A stretch of 64,000 nucleotides of DNA. Origin: Citrus sinensis (lineage: Eukaryota; Streptophyta; Magnoliopsida; Sapindales; Rutaceae). Below, piece after piece: positions 1 to 12,900 of the stretch. Under the pieces are notes generated by a model. It saw only the letters and a program-made list of their open reading frames with translations. It was not told the origin of the DNA and made no database searches. Location of the stretch: NCBI RefSeq assembly GCF_022201045.2, contig NC_068560.1, positions 31,327,501 through 31,391,500 on the forward strand, given 5' to 3'. Position numbers and translations under genes: made by a program. Every line of letters begins with the position of its first letter. The stretch's first letter is position 1.

Positions 1-623
1 TCAAGAACTTGACTCAAGATTTAACCCATTAAATAATTGTGTCAAATTTGACTACTCGTACCTATTTATTCGTATTCATGTCGAGTAATAAAGTCATATC
101 AAGTTTTATCAATTCTATTTAAAACCACCACGTCACAATTGTTATGGGTTGATGTTCTTGTTGAATTTAGTTTTAGGTGTGCAAGTGTGATAATTATTTG
201 ATTCGACAAATTAATTTTATTACAAAAAAAGTCTTAGCTCTCTAGTATCCATATCCATAATTCTGCACGTGCCAAAAGATTGGCAACTGAATCTTTGTTG
301 TTTAATTATTGCATGTAATAAGTTCCCCACAATATTGTACAAATGTACAATAGAGTTTCATATTCATCATTTGTGATTTTAATGAATGGGAGCTGAATAG
401 ATATGGTCCAACATCAATTAGAGATAGCTCGTTTTGTAGCCATGAAAAATAACTCGCAAACATAAATGAACTAGTTCGCCCATTGGCGTGCCTGAAGAGC
501 CGTCACATTCGATAACAGAATTGCACAGTTGCACGTAATAGTAATACAACGACTAAGAGTGACATCAACATCTGTATCTCTCGAGCATCCATCATCAGTT
601 GAGTCAAACCCCAAATAATAATC
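1..623. other. Upstream intergenic DNA
   Basis: AT-rich sequence with no credible exon on either strand. It would hold the promoter of the stress-protein gene that follows. I see no TATA box that I would stake a start site on. Confidence 0.5.
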
Positions 624-2390
624 ATGTCTAGTGACTTAGGATGCGTGATCGTGGCCGTTGATGGCAGCGAGGAGAGCATGGATGCCTTGAGATTGGAGAT
701 CAATAACCTCAAGCTCCGATCCCCTGCTCCTGGTTCCACTAAGCCTCCCGATTCCTTCATCGTCCTCCAAGTTCAACCTCCACCTACCATCGCCGCTGGC
801 CTTAATCCAGGGACCATCCCTTCCAGTGGGCCCAGTTAAGTCCACTTCCCTAAGCTAATATGAATTTAGTTGAAAAAACCAGATGACTCAATTAGCGTAT
901 TTGCTGATTTATTTCAAAATTTTGAAGTTTTAGGTCATGTGGAAGTTCCTGCCTTTACTGCAGCCATAAAAGCGCAGTAACTTCATATTTCTTTCTTAAT
1001 AATTATTTTCTTGAAGGAATTTGAGTGGATGGAATTTGGATGCTTGAAAGAAAAGAACAATTAGTATCTTTCTCTTTGGTAAGTAATTTAGACTTAATTT
1101 ATTCTTTGATTTCAAAATGAAAAAAAAAAAGTAATAGAAAACAATTGATTGGCTTGTCTTGAGTATTTCAGTTATACATTTAAGTTTAATTCTTTACCAA
1201 GAAGTGCTGTATAAGGAAGCAATACCAACTGAATAGCAACAAATATCTTAATGGAAAGGGCAAAATGGTTCAATAATAAAAAGTAAAACAAAATGTTGCC
1301 TTAGTAATGATCATTTATCTTTTAACACTGGTCTGCTAAAATTTGAATGGCCAATGGGCGAGGATTAAATTTGTGCTAAACCGCTATATTTGTGAATGGG
1401 TATTAGGTCCAAGTATTAAACAATATTTACAAAAACCTTGTCATAGAGATGACGTGTCTTTTTGTTTATTTTATTTTTTAATAAAAAAAGTGCAAATGTT
1501 GTTTTAGGTAAATGTTAAATCAAAGGTGGTCATTGGGGATGCAATGGAAAAAGTCTGTGAACTAGTTGAGAAGTTGCATGCTGATTTGCTTGTGATGGGC
1601 TCTCATACTTTTGGCCATATTAAAAGGTATTAAATCTTTTAAAATAAACTTTTTAAAATTTTTTTTACTTTATATTCATAATTTTAGTCTTCCATTGTGG
1701 TTATAAAGTAACTAGTATTAGTTACTATCCTTACAGAACTGGTGGCCATCTTCTAGTCATAGAATTGCAAGTCATATTTCATATATTGCTTGATCAGTAA
1801 TTTGCCAAGATTTGCCTATATTAACTCTGTTATGGTGTAGCTTGAATATTTGTCTCCAGAATGGGCATGTTTGCTACCAAATATTTGGACAATAATCTCC
1901 CCCCACTAATAATCTAATGGGGGCACTTGAACTCATTCCCATGTTAGAAGGAAAGTGTGTTGCCACTCAATTAGTGGGATGTTTCTGTTACTCTTCCATT
2001 TAGGATTGTTAGAAATGCTGATTAGTATTCAATAAATGATTTGCATGGAATAAATGCCCGGCCCGGCCCAAGTCCATACCCTTAGCTGACAGAGGGCCTG
2101 GACATGGGCTTGAAAAAACCCGGCCCAGGCCCGCTGTTTGCCATCCCTAGATATATCTGTCCAATCAAACATTTTTATTGTGGAGAGTTGTGTAAGGCTT
2201 TTTGGGGGTAGAGCATATGACTTACTTATTTTTATTTTTTGGTGTTGTCTAAGAATACTCTTCAATGTTCGAAGTGTTACAAAATTCATTGTATGTCAAG
2301 AGGATGTTCTTGGGAAGCATAAACAATTATTGTGCCAACCATGCACAATGTCTAGTTGTGGTAGTTAAACGGAAGGGCATATCTTCTTAA
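624..2390 (+). pseudogene. Universal stress protein (USP/UspA-like) gene, probably decayed
   Basis: Four blocks match plant USP proteins, small ATP-binding or stress-induced cytosolic proteins. Exon 1 is 624 to about 833 (ATG, VIVAVDGSEESMDALR, then LQVQPPP). Exon 2 is 934-977 (HVEVPAFTAAIKAQ). Exon 3 is 1508-1626 (VVIGDAMEKVCE, then LLVMGSHTFGHIKR). Exon 4 is 2303-2390 (MFLGSINNYCANHAQC, VVVVKRKGISS, stop). The 1/2 and 3/4 joins work with GT-AG and correct phase. The 2/3 join does not: after AIKAQ the reading runs into TAA, the only nearby donor gives a frame that hits a stop in exon 3, and the usual helix of about 18 residues (RITEAILEHAL-type) is absent. The family is certain. That the locus is dead is an inference; an unusual splice or a sequence error is the alternative. 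Intron 3 contains a GC-rich patch (2056-2135) of GGCCC repeats, probably the remains of a mobile element. Confidence 0.6.
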
Positions 2391-3550
2391 GTTAGGTATG
2401 AATTTCGCTACTCTGTTTGATTATTGCAGGATTGCACATTGCCTTATCTAACTTTGAAGTGTCCGGTGTAATAAAGGTTGTGTGGTCAATGGATTTTTTT
2501 TAAGGACATTAATTGTCAAAGAATTAATTAAACATTTACATTATTGACTTTTATGATTCCCACATTCCTCTCGCTCATTGTGGTACAACACAATTTAGCA
2601 TACATCTATATTTTCTTTTCTGGGTGATTAATTGGGAAATATCCATGGTCATTTCCTTTTTAAATTGCCATAAAATATTTTTATGGACTTTTTATTACAT
2701 TTGATGGATCAAAATTAAAAGACACTCCATATTAATAATATAGGTCAGCCTACTAATTGTTGGTGTAAAAATTAACAGCTAACAGGTATAAAGCCCATAC
2801 AACAAATATTAATGGAGAAATTTGATGAATCTTTCTTTTTGGGGGGAAGTGGTTTGATAAAAACAATGCAGCTGGAGAGAGGGAATGTGATTTTTCAGAT
2901 GCTAGAGGTAAAAAGACATAACTTGATGATTCGGGATGGTATTTTTGTAACCTTTTTGCATCTTCCTTTTCTATAATTAGAGTGAAAGACCTTGCGGCTT
3001 TTATAAGTGTAATATTAGAATTTGAGATACATTTTTAAAAAAAAAATTATTATAAGTATATTTATAGTAATGTATTAGTTTAAAAGTTTATTTACGTATT
3101 CTTTCTTATTTAATAATTATTACTTGCGAAATTATACATAACTCAGCACAAAACTATCATCTTAATTATATATTTATGTCTGTAATATTTACTTTATAAA
3201 TAATTTGGCATACAATGAGGATAGAGAAAAATAATATTACATTAATTATCTAAAATAGTTAATATTAATTAAAAACATGATGGTCCACGAGATGAAGTTA
3301 ATAAACAAATTATCAACAATAAATAATGTATATGACGTACAATTCTCTGAGAAATCAAATGAATATATATGACATCCCATAAAATAGAATTCGACAACCA
3401 ATAAAGTGAATGGACATACAAATATCATGGTCCACCAACTGAATTAAACACTTAATGCCTGAATTCAATTGAAGTATTATCATGATAATTAAAATTAAAT
3501 TCTAAGAGACTCTTCTAACATTTTTTTCTCGTTCGCTAAAATATGTATGG
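2391..3550. other. Intergenic DNA, no gene seen
   Basis: AT-rich spacer between the end of the USP locus and the convergent methyltransferase relic. No exon, RNA gene or clear repeat could be supported. Confidence 0.5.
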
Positions 3551-5080
3551 CTAACCCCACCATTGGTGCGCGGCAACGCCCTCATCCCTCAGCCTCCTAT
3601 ACAAAGACAAACATTCCCAATATGCCCTTATACTTCTGTTTCCTTTCCCTCTTGGCTTGCACTCCAAGGAAAGTTCATCAACTAACCTAATTGTCTTACT
3701 TTTCACCACCCCTTCCACTATCTCCGCCTTTGCTTTCATCACCACACACTCTTCTTCCTTCACATTCTTCTTCACCTAATTCAACATCCCTATCTCGGCC
3801 ACCTTCTTTCCCTCACATTCCTCGCTTACAATCTCAATCTTGTACATCTGAAAATCAAGATTCCTCATTGGATAATGCTTCAAAAATCAGTCCATTCCAG
3901 TTCCACTTGTACGACCCGCCTTTCTATTAATATTATCCGGCAACCCAACGTCAACAAACACGCGACGAGGGTAACTCTCAAGACTGTCCCCTATTAGATT
4001 CGATAAAAACCTTGTTTTTCTTCAAGTACTTACTGGATCTTCTTGAAGCAAACCACGGTGGTTCTAGTGAAACATCTTCTAGTTCGTTCAATGCAGCTCT
4101 CTTTGCTTCTAATGATGATATCTTGCTTAAAACAAGTCGTTTATGCAGCTGCGGACTTTGGGTGTGTTTGGAATTGAGGTTGGACAACTATAGTTAAAAG
4201 TTACAGTACTAAAGTATTTGGTAAACCCTAGTTACTGTAGTTTGAAAGTTATGTTGATGTAATTTTTTACCTGCATAATAAAAAATTTATTAATATCTTT
4301 AATAATTTTGTCAAAATTATTATTTAAAATTTATATTTACTACATATTATTAATTTTTGTTTCATAATTACAGTTTTTTTTCCACAACAACTATAAGCTA
4401 CAACACTTCAATCCCAAACAGGACCTTGGTGTTTGATTAGAATTTTGTTTCATGACCAGCATTGTTTTTTTTTTTTTTTCAATGGCTGTTATGACGTTTG
4501 AATTATTGAATCGTTTGAAATACATTGTTTGGTAATTTGATGGTTTATTGATTAATGCCAAAGAAGGATCGGCGTCACACGTTTGAACAGCAATAATGCC
4601 GCCTAATTTAAGCGTCTGGTCGATGAGCTACGAGGCTGCATGGAAGTTAAATGTGAAGACAAAGTCAAATGATTCATTTAGAATTACGTCTTGTCGTTTT
4701 AAATCTTTAGAATAAACGATATACATGTCATTATTGTTTAGAATGTGAAAATTGTAAATGAAATCCTCATTAGCGTCGGTTAAGAAGAGAGCTTGATCTA
4801 CGAGTCTTGAAATGCCTTCGTTTTTCAAGTCTCGAAAGAAAAACAACAAGAAATCAGAGGTAACTATGAAATCAGAGCCGACTTCATCATGAGGATCAAT
4901 AATATCAACGTTATTTTTAGGGTTTAGGGTTACCCCAAAAACGAACCCTATCCAAAGTAATGAAGCAATGAGCACCACCAAGAGCAATGATCGAACAAGA
5001 AGCTTCAAGAGCCAAGAATTAGGGAGCTTGATCATCAAATACTCGTCGGATTTGAACCCTTGAATAACTTTGATTGCCAT
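3551..5080 (-). pseudogene. SAM-dependent-methyltransferase-like membrane protein, broken gene
   Basis: Reading the minus strand from ATG at 5080 gives the plan of a plant family annotated as S-adenosylmethionine-dependent methyltransferase-like. It has a short N-terminus, one hydrophobic membrane segment (LLVRSLLLVVLIASLLWIGF, about residues 23-42), then SDFLLFFFRDLKNEGI and FDFVFTFNFHAAS. There an in-frame TAG (4628-4630) interrupts the family's conserved continuation, which is still readable afterwards (LIDQTLKLGG, AVQTCDADPSLALINKPSNY). A MITE (4162-4421) lies further on. Beyond it come EAKRAALNELEDV, SLEPPW and KYLKKNK, then YPRRVFVDVGLP, NLDFQMYKIEIVSEE, a further stop, KNVKEEECVVMKAKAE, and the family C-terminus RAYWECLSLYRRLRDEGVA ending HQWWG. 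The C-terminal pieces lie in different frames. At least two stops, frameshifts and an insertion make this a dead, formerly intronless gene. Catalytic activity of the family is not assured, as the classical SAM motif is weak. Confidence 0.85.
4162..4421. mobile_element. 260-bp MITE inside the methyltransferase relic
   Basis: The ends are imperfect inverted repeats: GTGTGTTTGGAATTGAGG on the left and, on the other strand, CTGTTTGGGATTGAAG on the right. They are flanked by 8-bp near-copies GACTTTGG (4154-4161) and GACCTTGG (4422-4429), as expected of a target duplication with one later change. An 8-bp duplication suggests the hAT superfamily. The interior is AT-rich and non-coding. Similar interior sequence recurs near 24.6-24.75 kb. 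Confidence 0.75.
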
Positions 5081-6935
5081 TTGAAAGATTTCTTGCGATG
5101 AAAGATGAGATGGACGATGGGGAGGTGTTGAGGTGAAACAAATAAAACTAATTAACAAGTACAAAACCTAGCACTTGTTTAATTACACAAAATGATCGAT
5201 GACTCTGAATTTAATCCCCTGTACCTCCGCGCATATGTTCTAGCTTCATGCTTTTGATCAATGATTAATCCCCTTTTAACATCAATCTTTATCCATTTTC
5301 GCTGCCTATCGCAAGATCAAAATCCATATCAATGCCCCAAAAAGAGAGAGAGAGAGAGAAGAGAGAATAAGTAAAGCTATTGTTCTCTCTTCTGTATTGA
5401 CTTAATTTGGGAATTATTATTATTATATTATTTTATTTTTCTGTAGGGTTTTCTTGTTTTTGGTGGGATGGGGTGATTAATTATTATGCAAGTGAAGAAG
5501 ATGAATGAAATGAGGGAAAAAAATTATGAGGAGAAAATTTTTTAAAAAGGGTTGTTGAGTTTTTGGGATAATGGTGGCTGAAGATACGAGACATGAGTTT
5601 AACCATTGCTACAAGTGATGGGTTAATTTTGTTTTTGTGTCCAACGATTAAATTTAATGCATGGAATAAAATACTATTGTTTGAAATCACTTTGTGTTTG
5701 TTAATTAAGCTAATTTTGGGTGACACTGACATGCATGTCTTGACTTATATTTGGATCAATCACGAGTTTGCACTTTTTTTTTCTGGCTTTACTTTTAAGG
5801 ATTAGTTGAATTTTTAGTGAGAACTGAATTAATGGCTAGAATAATTTTAAATTTTTATTTTTTATTTATCTTGTATAATAACCATTGATTCAGTAATTAA
5901 AAAAAAAACTCAGCTCAATATTGAATCCTTATTTTTTATTTTTAAATTCTAAGATCAAGCTACGGAAAAGGCAAACGTTATGGTTGGTTGGATATGTATA
6001 CTTATTTTACTTATTTAGTACTATATTAGAGGTGTCAACAATTACTGATCTCTTCTAAAAATGATATATTAATCTTTTAGCAAACTTTAATTATACAACA
6101 ATAATGCAGTTGCTAGTTTCCAATGAATATATATAGGGATAAAGATTCCGTCCTCTATGATTTTGCTTTTGGGCTATATGTAAATGAGCCTGTATCCCTA
6201 TAATTATATAGTTTTCCTTGAATGAGAGTATCAATATCCGTATCTTATTCACACATATCTTAAATTTATTCTATTCACACATATCTTATCCGTATATGAT
6301 TTAAATTTATTTTCTTATATTATTATGTGTTATAAATGAGCCTGTATCCCTATAATTATATAGTTTTCCTTGAATGAGAGTATCAATATTAATTTCATTA
6401 AACTAACATTTGTCTTCCAAACGAATATATATCCATCTTATTAAATATTTTTTTTTCACGTACACGTATATAGTGAAACAAAAATAATAACCTAATAAAT
6501 GTTGAAATCAAGTACTTCTAAATAGATTTGTTGAAGTAGAAAAATATAACGAATTATTTCTAATATGTAAGCGACTAGACTCATCAAAACCGCCGATTAA
6601 GATTTTATATAATGCCGAGAAAAACCATAAACGAGGACTCTGGCAGTCTGGCTTTGGTAATTGGTAACAGAAGAATAAAGTGAAATCGAACCGATTGGAT
6701 CAGTTCGATTTTAGGTTCGGTTTTGTTTTGAATGTCAGAAACCGAACCGGTTTGATTGCAGTTCGAATCAAATTCCGTCGCTGTCTTTTGGAAAAGAGGA
6801 AGTCACTGCTATGAAGCAATAGATCGCTCAACTCTCGCGCCAGTTTTTACCTCCAAAGAAATATTGTGCCAGCCAGCCCACATAACAACAATACTTTAAA
6901 CTTATACTGTAATTCAGATCAACGGGCAAGAGAAC
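5081..6935. other. Intergenic DNA with GA tract and direct repeat
   Basis: There is no gene here. It contains a GA-rich simple repeat near 5343-5370, a 57-bp direct repeat described separately, and from about 6650 the probable promoter and 5' leader of the gene starting at 6936. Confidence 0.5.
6181..6389 (+). repeat. 57-bp direct repeat, copies 152 bp apart
   Basis: The 57-base segment at 6181-6237 (beginning TAAATGAGCCTGTATCCC) appears again without visible change at 6333-6389. The spacer also repeats a shorter motif, ATTCACACATATCTTA. No coding sense is apparent. Confidence 0.85.
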
Positions 6936-9900
6936 ATGTTCGGTGATCGAGGAGAAACTCCTTCTAGGTACAGATATTTCTTCGCACCCAGTTCAATTAG
7001 AGTGTATTTGTTTATTTATTTAATTAATTTAGATATTTTATCAAAATGCAGAATTTAGTGTCTGAAATTTGAATTCAATTTTGTATTCTGTAAAACATGT
7101 AATATTAATTCGAGTCAAATTGAGTCAAATTAACTACACACTGTAGTTTAATTAGAGACAGTAAGTTTATTAACAAACGATTTTGTTTTGAAATGAAATG
7201 TTTATATGATAGGAGTGATTTTTTTTTGAAATGAAATGTTTGTATGTTAGGAGTGAATTGTTGAGTATGGTGAAAAAGCACTCGAACTTGTTGGGGAAAA
7301 CATTGGTAGAAGAGCAAGATGCAGTAGATGTAGAAATGGATTCTCGATTTTGGCACGATGTTTTCGATTTGTACTTTATCCGTGGTAAAGAGTCGAGAGG
7401 ACGACAAGATGACGATCTCTTATTTTTCGTCAGGAAAGTGGTATGCTGATGTGAATGTTGAGAATTCTATATGTGGTCTTTAAACCCTGTGCTGTATTAT
7501 TGATCTAGTCAAATTATGGTGATATAGAGTTTGCATGGAATCGTTTTCAATGATAACGAGGAAGATCTTACTTCTTACTTTGTACGCAGGTGGGCACCTA
7601 AGGTAAAAGCACCTGAAATAATGTAACTTCTTTTTACTTTGAGCATTAATTGTGCTAGAGTGTGATGTCAATAAATATGTGCTATTGCTAACAGTTGGAT
7701 GATTTGCTTGGCAAAAACTTAAGCGAGGTGGATTGGAGGCGGTCATTTTACTTGAACATGATTGCTCACACAGCATTTTCAGTTACAGTGGCAATTTGCA
7801 GGTAACTTTTTCTGACTTTTTGTATTATTGCTTGTTCAGCAGATTCCTCATGTATTTGTTGGTATGTAGGTTAAACAAGCATTTTTAGCTGCTCTCATTA
7901 TTATTTTTTCCACAATTTTATAACTGGTTCTGGAGGCAATGATGCAATCTGATTTGTTAATGTTGGTTATAATTTTACCAGTACATCAATATTTACTTCT
8001 ATATTTTAGCTTTTCTTTCCGGATGTACTAACTTTATTTAAATCATATTTGATTTTCCTGAGCTATCATGGGAAAAGGGATAATTGTCCTGCTATATTTA
8101 GTACAAAAGTTTGATTGAGAATATCAATTGCTTTATTCTCGATCAAAATATAGCAGGATTTTGAAATATTTGCTGCTGTTGTATTCTTTTTTCAGTCATC
8201 AAGTACTTAGAAATCATCAAGCCGGGACAGATACACCATTATCTCCTATATACAAGGTAACCCTTGTTTCAATTATCATAATGGTTTATACAATTTTTTA
8301 AGGCAGAAAGAATTACTTGAATCTTCCCTGAAATGTTCTTGGTGCAACTTCAAAATGTTCATGGTAAATTTTAAACATACTGTTTAATTTTCTTGTTCAA
8401 AAAGAAGAAGAAGAAGAAGTATAATGCTGAAAAGGGGAAAAGAAAAAAAAATACTGTTATTGGTTAACATGAACCAGTTAAGACTTTAAGATAACCACTT
8501 ATGAAAAAGTATTTTTATGAATCCTTTCTGCTTAATTGCTCCTGCCAGAGTTGATTGAGAACAAGAGGAACACATTATCTTGGAATTACTGCCCTGTTTG
8601 CAAGACTTTTTTTTTTTTGGTGTTAAGTTACAGATGTTGGTATGTGGTATTGGTTAAATACTGTTGCTAAGTTCTTTTCTTTAATTTTAAGCTTTTCAGA
8701 TTAATGGTTCATCATGGTATTAAAGCCTAATTCCACAAGAGGGATCGTTCTTGGTTACCTAAAATGAATTTTGTTTTGTTAACTATTTACAGTGCAGAAC
8801 AAGATGGGCTGTATTTGGATCCACATGAGAAGTCAATTAACTAAATTTGTCCTTGTATTTGAAGGCATTTCTTATATTATAAATTTTCTTGTTGGGCTTT
8901 TTTCAATAATCTTATTTTGGTATTAATGGTTGTTCAGTGGATGCCAAATAGCTGAATATGAGAATTTTTGTTCCTAAACAAATTGTTTGTAAGTCATTGT
9001 CATTATCATTCAATGGTAATTGGCCTTTTACTTTAAAGTAAGTGCTTGGCATCCTACCTGATATTGAAGATCCAAGTTATTCTATTTGTTATAGATAAGA
9101 AAACTTAAGTTCTTGTTGGAACTGTTTTTCTTATTGTATTCCTTGGGTTACGTGGATCATGGGTGAGATAAAATAATTGATTGTCAATGCAAAATCTCAC
9201 ATACTCTGGGCCAATTCAGTTACAATGAGAAGGAGAATATTATCTTTAGCTTCTAAGTTTTTGTGTGCATGATCCTCCCTATGATCCCCTCTTGGATTGT
9301 TCAGGGCCTGGTTGGGGTGTGGTTTTCAAGGTTTTAAATCTTAGAATTTTCTCTTTAAAACCGCTATAGTAATGTATCTAAATTAAAATCACAGTGATTG
9401 AATTCTTAATTCCTGCTAACTAGCTACCATTTCATACGGACTTTCATGTGAATATGCACAGTATCCTAATTTCTGGTTTGCCTGTGACATTAGGTTGTTA
9501 AGACTGTTTATGCATCTCCTAGCCGTGTAAATTTTCAGTTGGACTCAAAGAAGGCAAGTTTAGTTATTATCATCAAACTGCAATCAATTACATCTATCTT
9601 CAATTTCTGACAGTGCTGCTAATATGTATGTAGGAAGTAGAGACAAAACCTGCCTATCCAGATATCTGTTTTGCGGTAGATGATTTTGACTCCACTTTTG
9701 ATGCTGTGGTAAGCAGGACCTTAGAGTGATTGTTGAATGTTTTTGGCATGTGATAGTTGAACCATCTTGTGCCTCTTTTAGAGTTTTAGTAAAGCTCACT
9801 GCATAGTTTCCATACATATATTGATTACTTTTACTGCATCAATTTATTTGTGCTTGCTTGTGGAGTTTTAAAAATTTTATATTTATCTAATTTACATTAA

Positions 9901-12900
9901 CTTATATGTTGCTTGCGATAATTTAGTAGTGTCAACCTAGGTACCAGGCTTCTAGCAAGATGTATTACTGGTTACTTCACATGTTATGATGAGAAATGAT
10001 CTAATTTTGTAGTCATTAAGTTTTATTTCAGACTGCATTTTCAGTTTTCATTATGCAATCTGAGATGATTTATGTACAGGATATAGGAGATAGACATGGG
10101 TATAATTTTGTAACACTTAAAAAGTGTATGAATATGTATATGCATTTGACTTGATTATATATCTCATTTATCATTAATGAAGTTTACTTATAAAATTTTG
10201 CCATCTTTTAAGAATTTTGAGGCATTCGTTTGTATAATCAATCTGTATGTGCACTTGGCTTTATCTTTATTAACTTTGTGTTTATGTATGTACATAGGTT
10301 AGGAACAGAGTGGACTGTTATTATCATCATCTTTGCATTTGTTACCATTTGCTGAAATGATTACCTAATTTGTGCAGGTCTTGTCTGACACAGACCACTG
10401 CTATTGTGTGATTCTAAATGCACACGGTGGGGCAGCATTTCCTAGTGAAAAAGAGGCCAATAATAGCAGCTCTAGTAATAGTTCACCTATGAAAACTGAT
10501 ATGGACTCTGGAAAGACGAGAAATGCCAAGGTTTAGTGAGCTTCATATTCAAGAGTTTGAAATTTATGGTAGTTTAAGAAATGCGTGATTTCATATAATT
10601 AGCAATTGATACCTTGAAGTTGTCTCAAATATTCCAGTAGTTTTTAATCATGTCTTGCTTAAATTGAAACTTGAGATTTAGATTATTGTTTTTGTCTTTA
10701 GATTCTTTAAAATGCTATTTGATTTCACAGAAACACATAATCTAGTTGACTTGCTGGTAGTTGTGATTGCAGCTTACTCTTTTCTCTGGATTTGTCAGCT
10801 ATCAAATGGTTCGAGAAGCATATGATGGTACATCTTTTTATAAATCACTCAAAATAACTTAACTTATTAGTTTGCTATGCATTTATGACTGCACTGTTTA
10901 TACTTTTACATGTAGATATTATGAACTTGATGCCAGGAATTTCATTGACTCATGTAGTTTTCATCTCCTCTCTCTTTCATATTTAGCTGGAAAATCTCGA
11001 TTTGGGAGCCTACTTTCTCTCAGTCATTCCCTGGGCAAAACAGACAGACTGTATATGAAAGGCCCTGGAGGACGTGGAGAAGTGGAAGTAGCCGTTTCTG
11101 GTGTAGCAGGTAACTGAAAGAATTCATTTCTTCTATTTTTATTATTTCTTATTCAGATATTGTATGTTTTGGTGCTTTAGATGGAAAGCTGCAACTGTGA
11201 TCAGTTATGACCTTTTAAAACTTGTATAATGTTTGTTTATAATTTTATTTTATACCTTATACTGATTATAATTTCTACAACTAGTCATAGCGTGTGACAA
11301 TTCTATTTATTACATAAAAAACATTTGTCGATGTAATCATGTTTTTGTTTTTAGAATTTTGTTAAAAGCAAAGTGACTACTAAACGATACTAAAGAACAT
11401 AAATACATGTCTTCGGTAATTATTATAAAATTTTAGAAGTATTATAAGAGATGAAGACACATGAATATTTAATTTTTGAAGTCCACTTGACCATAAAAAA
11501 TAGATTGATGATTCAACTTATTGATTTTTGCTAAATACAAGTGAAATAAAATTCAATTCAATATAAACTTGAATAATAAAAAAGGAAAAAATATATTTTA
11601 TTTTTTAATTACCTTTTCATAAAAATTTACCAACAAGATAGACTCTTTCTTTTAGTATTAAATACTGAAAGTTTAATATGAAAATTATGTTTATCCAAAC
11701 AAAAAATATTTCATTTCTTTCCATTTGAAATATCAAATCCTTTTCCCTCTCTAATTCCATACCTGTACTATTTACATCCCATCGTTCGAACCAAACATCA
11801 CCTTATCACATGATAATTATTTACCAGCGATATACAAGTGGATTGCCTGAAATGTTAAAAACCCATGGCTTTCTGGATAGACATAGTTGTGAATGTTTTG
11901 CTTGCGTCTGAAATCACTTATACTTCTGGATATCATCCCTTCTTTTTTTTTCTCCTGTATGGTGGGCTGATTTCTAGTCCCGTAAAGGAAGAGAAGAGGG
12001 ACTGCTGTGCTTCTTTTTTTTTTGGAGTGAAATAAAGATCATATTGAATGATTAAATAATCATATAAAGTGAATTTGTGTAAAGACGGTGCTAAATTCTG
12101 ATTATAATGTGATGACATCAGATCAAAGCGATCAGGATTCGGCCCCCTTTTCACCAGTTGTATCCAAAAGAGGATTTGCGATTGGCTCAATAGTGCGTAA
12201 AGCAGCATCTGTTGCATCAGTGGCCGCAAAGCATGCATATGCAGCTGCTGCTGCCACCACCACTTCCGATGATGAGATGTTGCCTCTTAAATGCTGCTTA
12301 ATGTCCATATCTTTGCCCTGGGAACACATTGCTTATGATCTTCTGTTTAAGGTAAGCTTGCAATTCACTTAGAAAATATTACACCACAGTGTCAAATATG
12401 GTGCAATCAGTGAAAAAAAAAAGCATAACCTGATAACCATCTGATGGTCTCTGATATTGTCCTATGCTACATTATAATGTAATGATTGAAAGAATCAAAA
12501 TTATTCTACAAAATAGTGTATGATAATAGTGTATGATAAGATTTGGTTGAAGTTGTAATGAAAAGAAAGTGTCTTGCACTGCAGTGTAGGATAATACATT
12601 ACCTTCCACTGCAATGTAGTGGAAAGAATAGAAGAGAGTATTTGTTGCTATTAGATCTTATTGCTTTGCTAAAGTTGTGTGCTAGGTAAGACGTATATTC
12701 GATAAGAGCACTAGTACTGGGTTTGCTTTTTCCTTTCTGATAAAAATGGAAATAGTTGTTTGTGCAAAATTCTGCTTTGGTGTTTTTTAGATTTAACTTT
12801 CCTTGTTCATTTCTAATGTGATTATATAAGGTAATGTTTCCAATTGCCTTTTCACGCATGCATGAGAGAATAATAATGATTCTTATCTTGATTGTCAAAT

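Noticed and set aside
3691-3930. Plus-strand Ser/Pro-rich frame
   Set aside because: It is antisense to the methyltransferase relic, whose minus-strand reading matches a known family.
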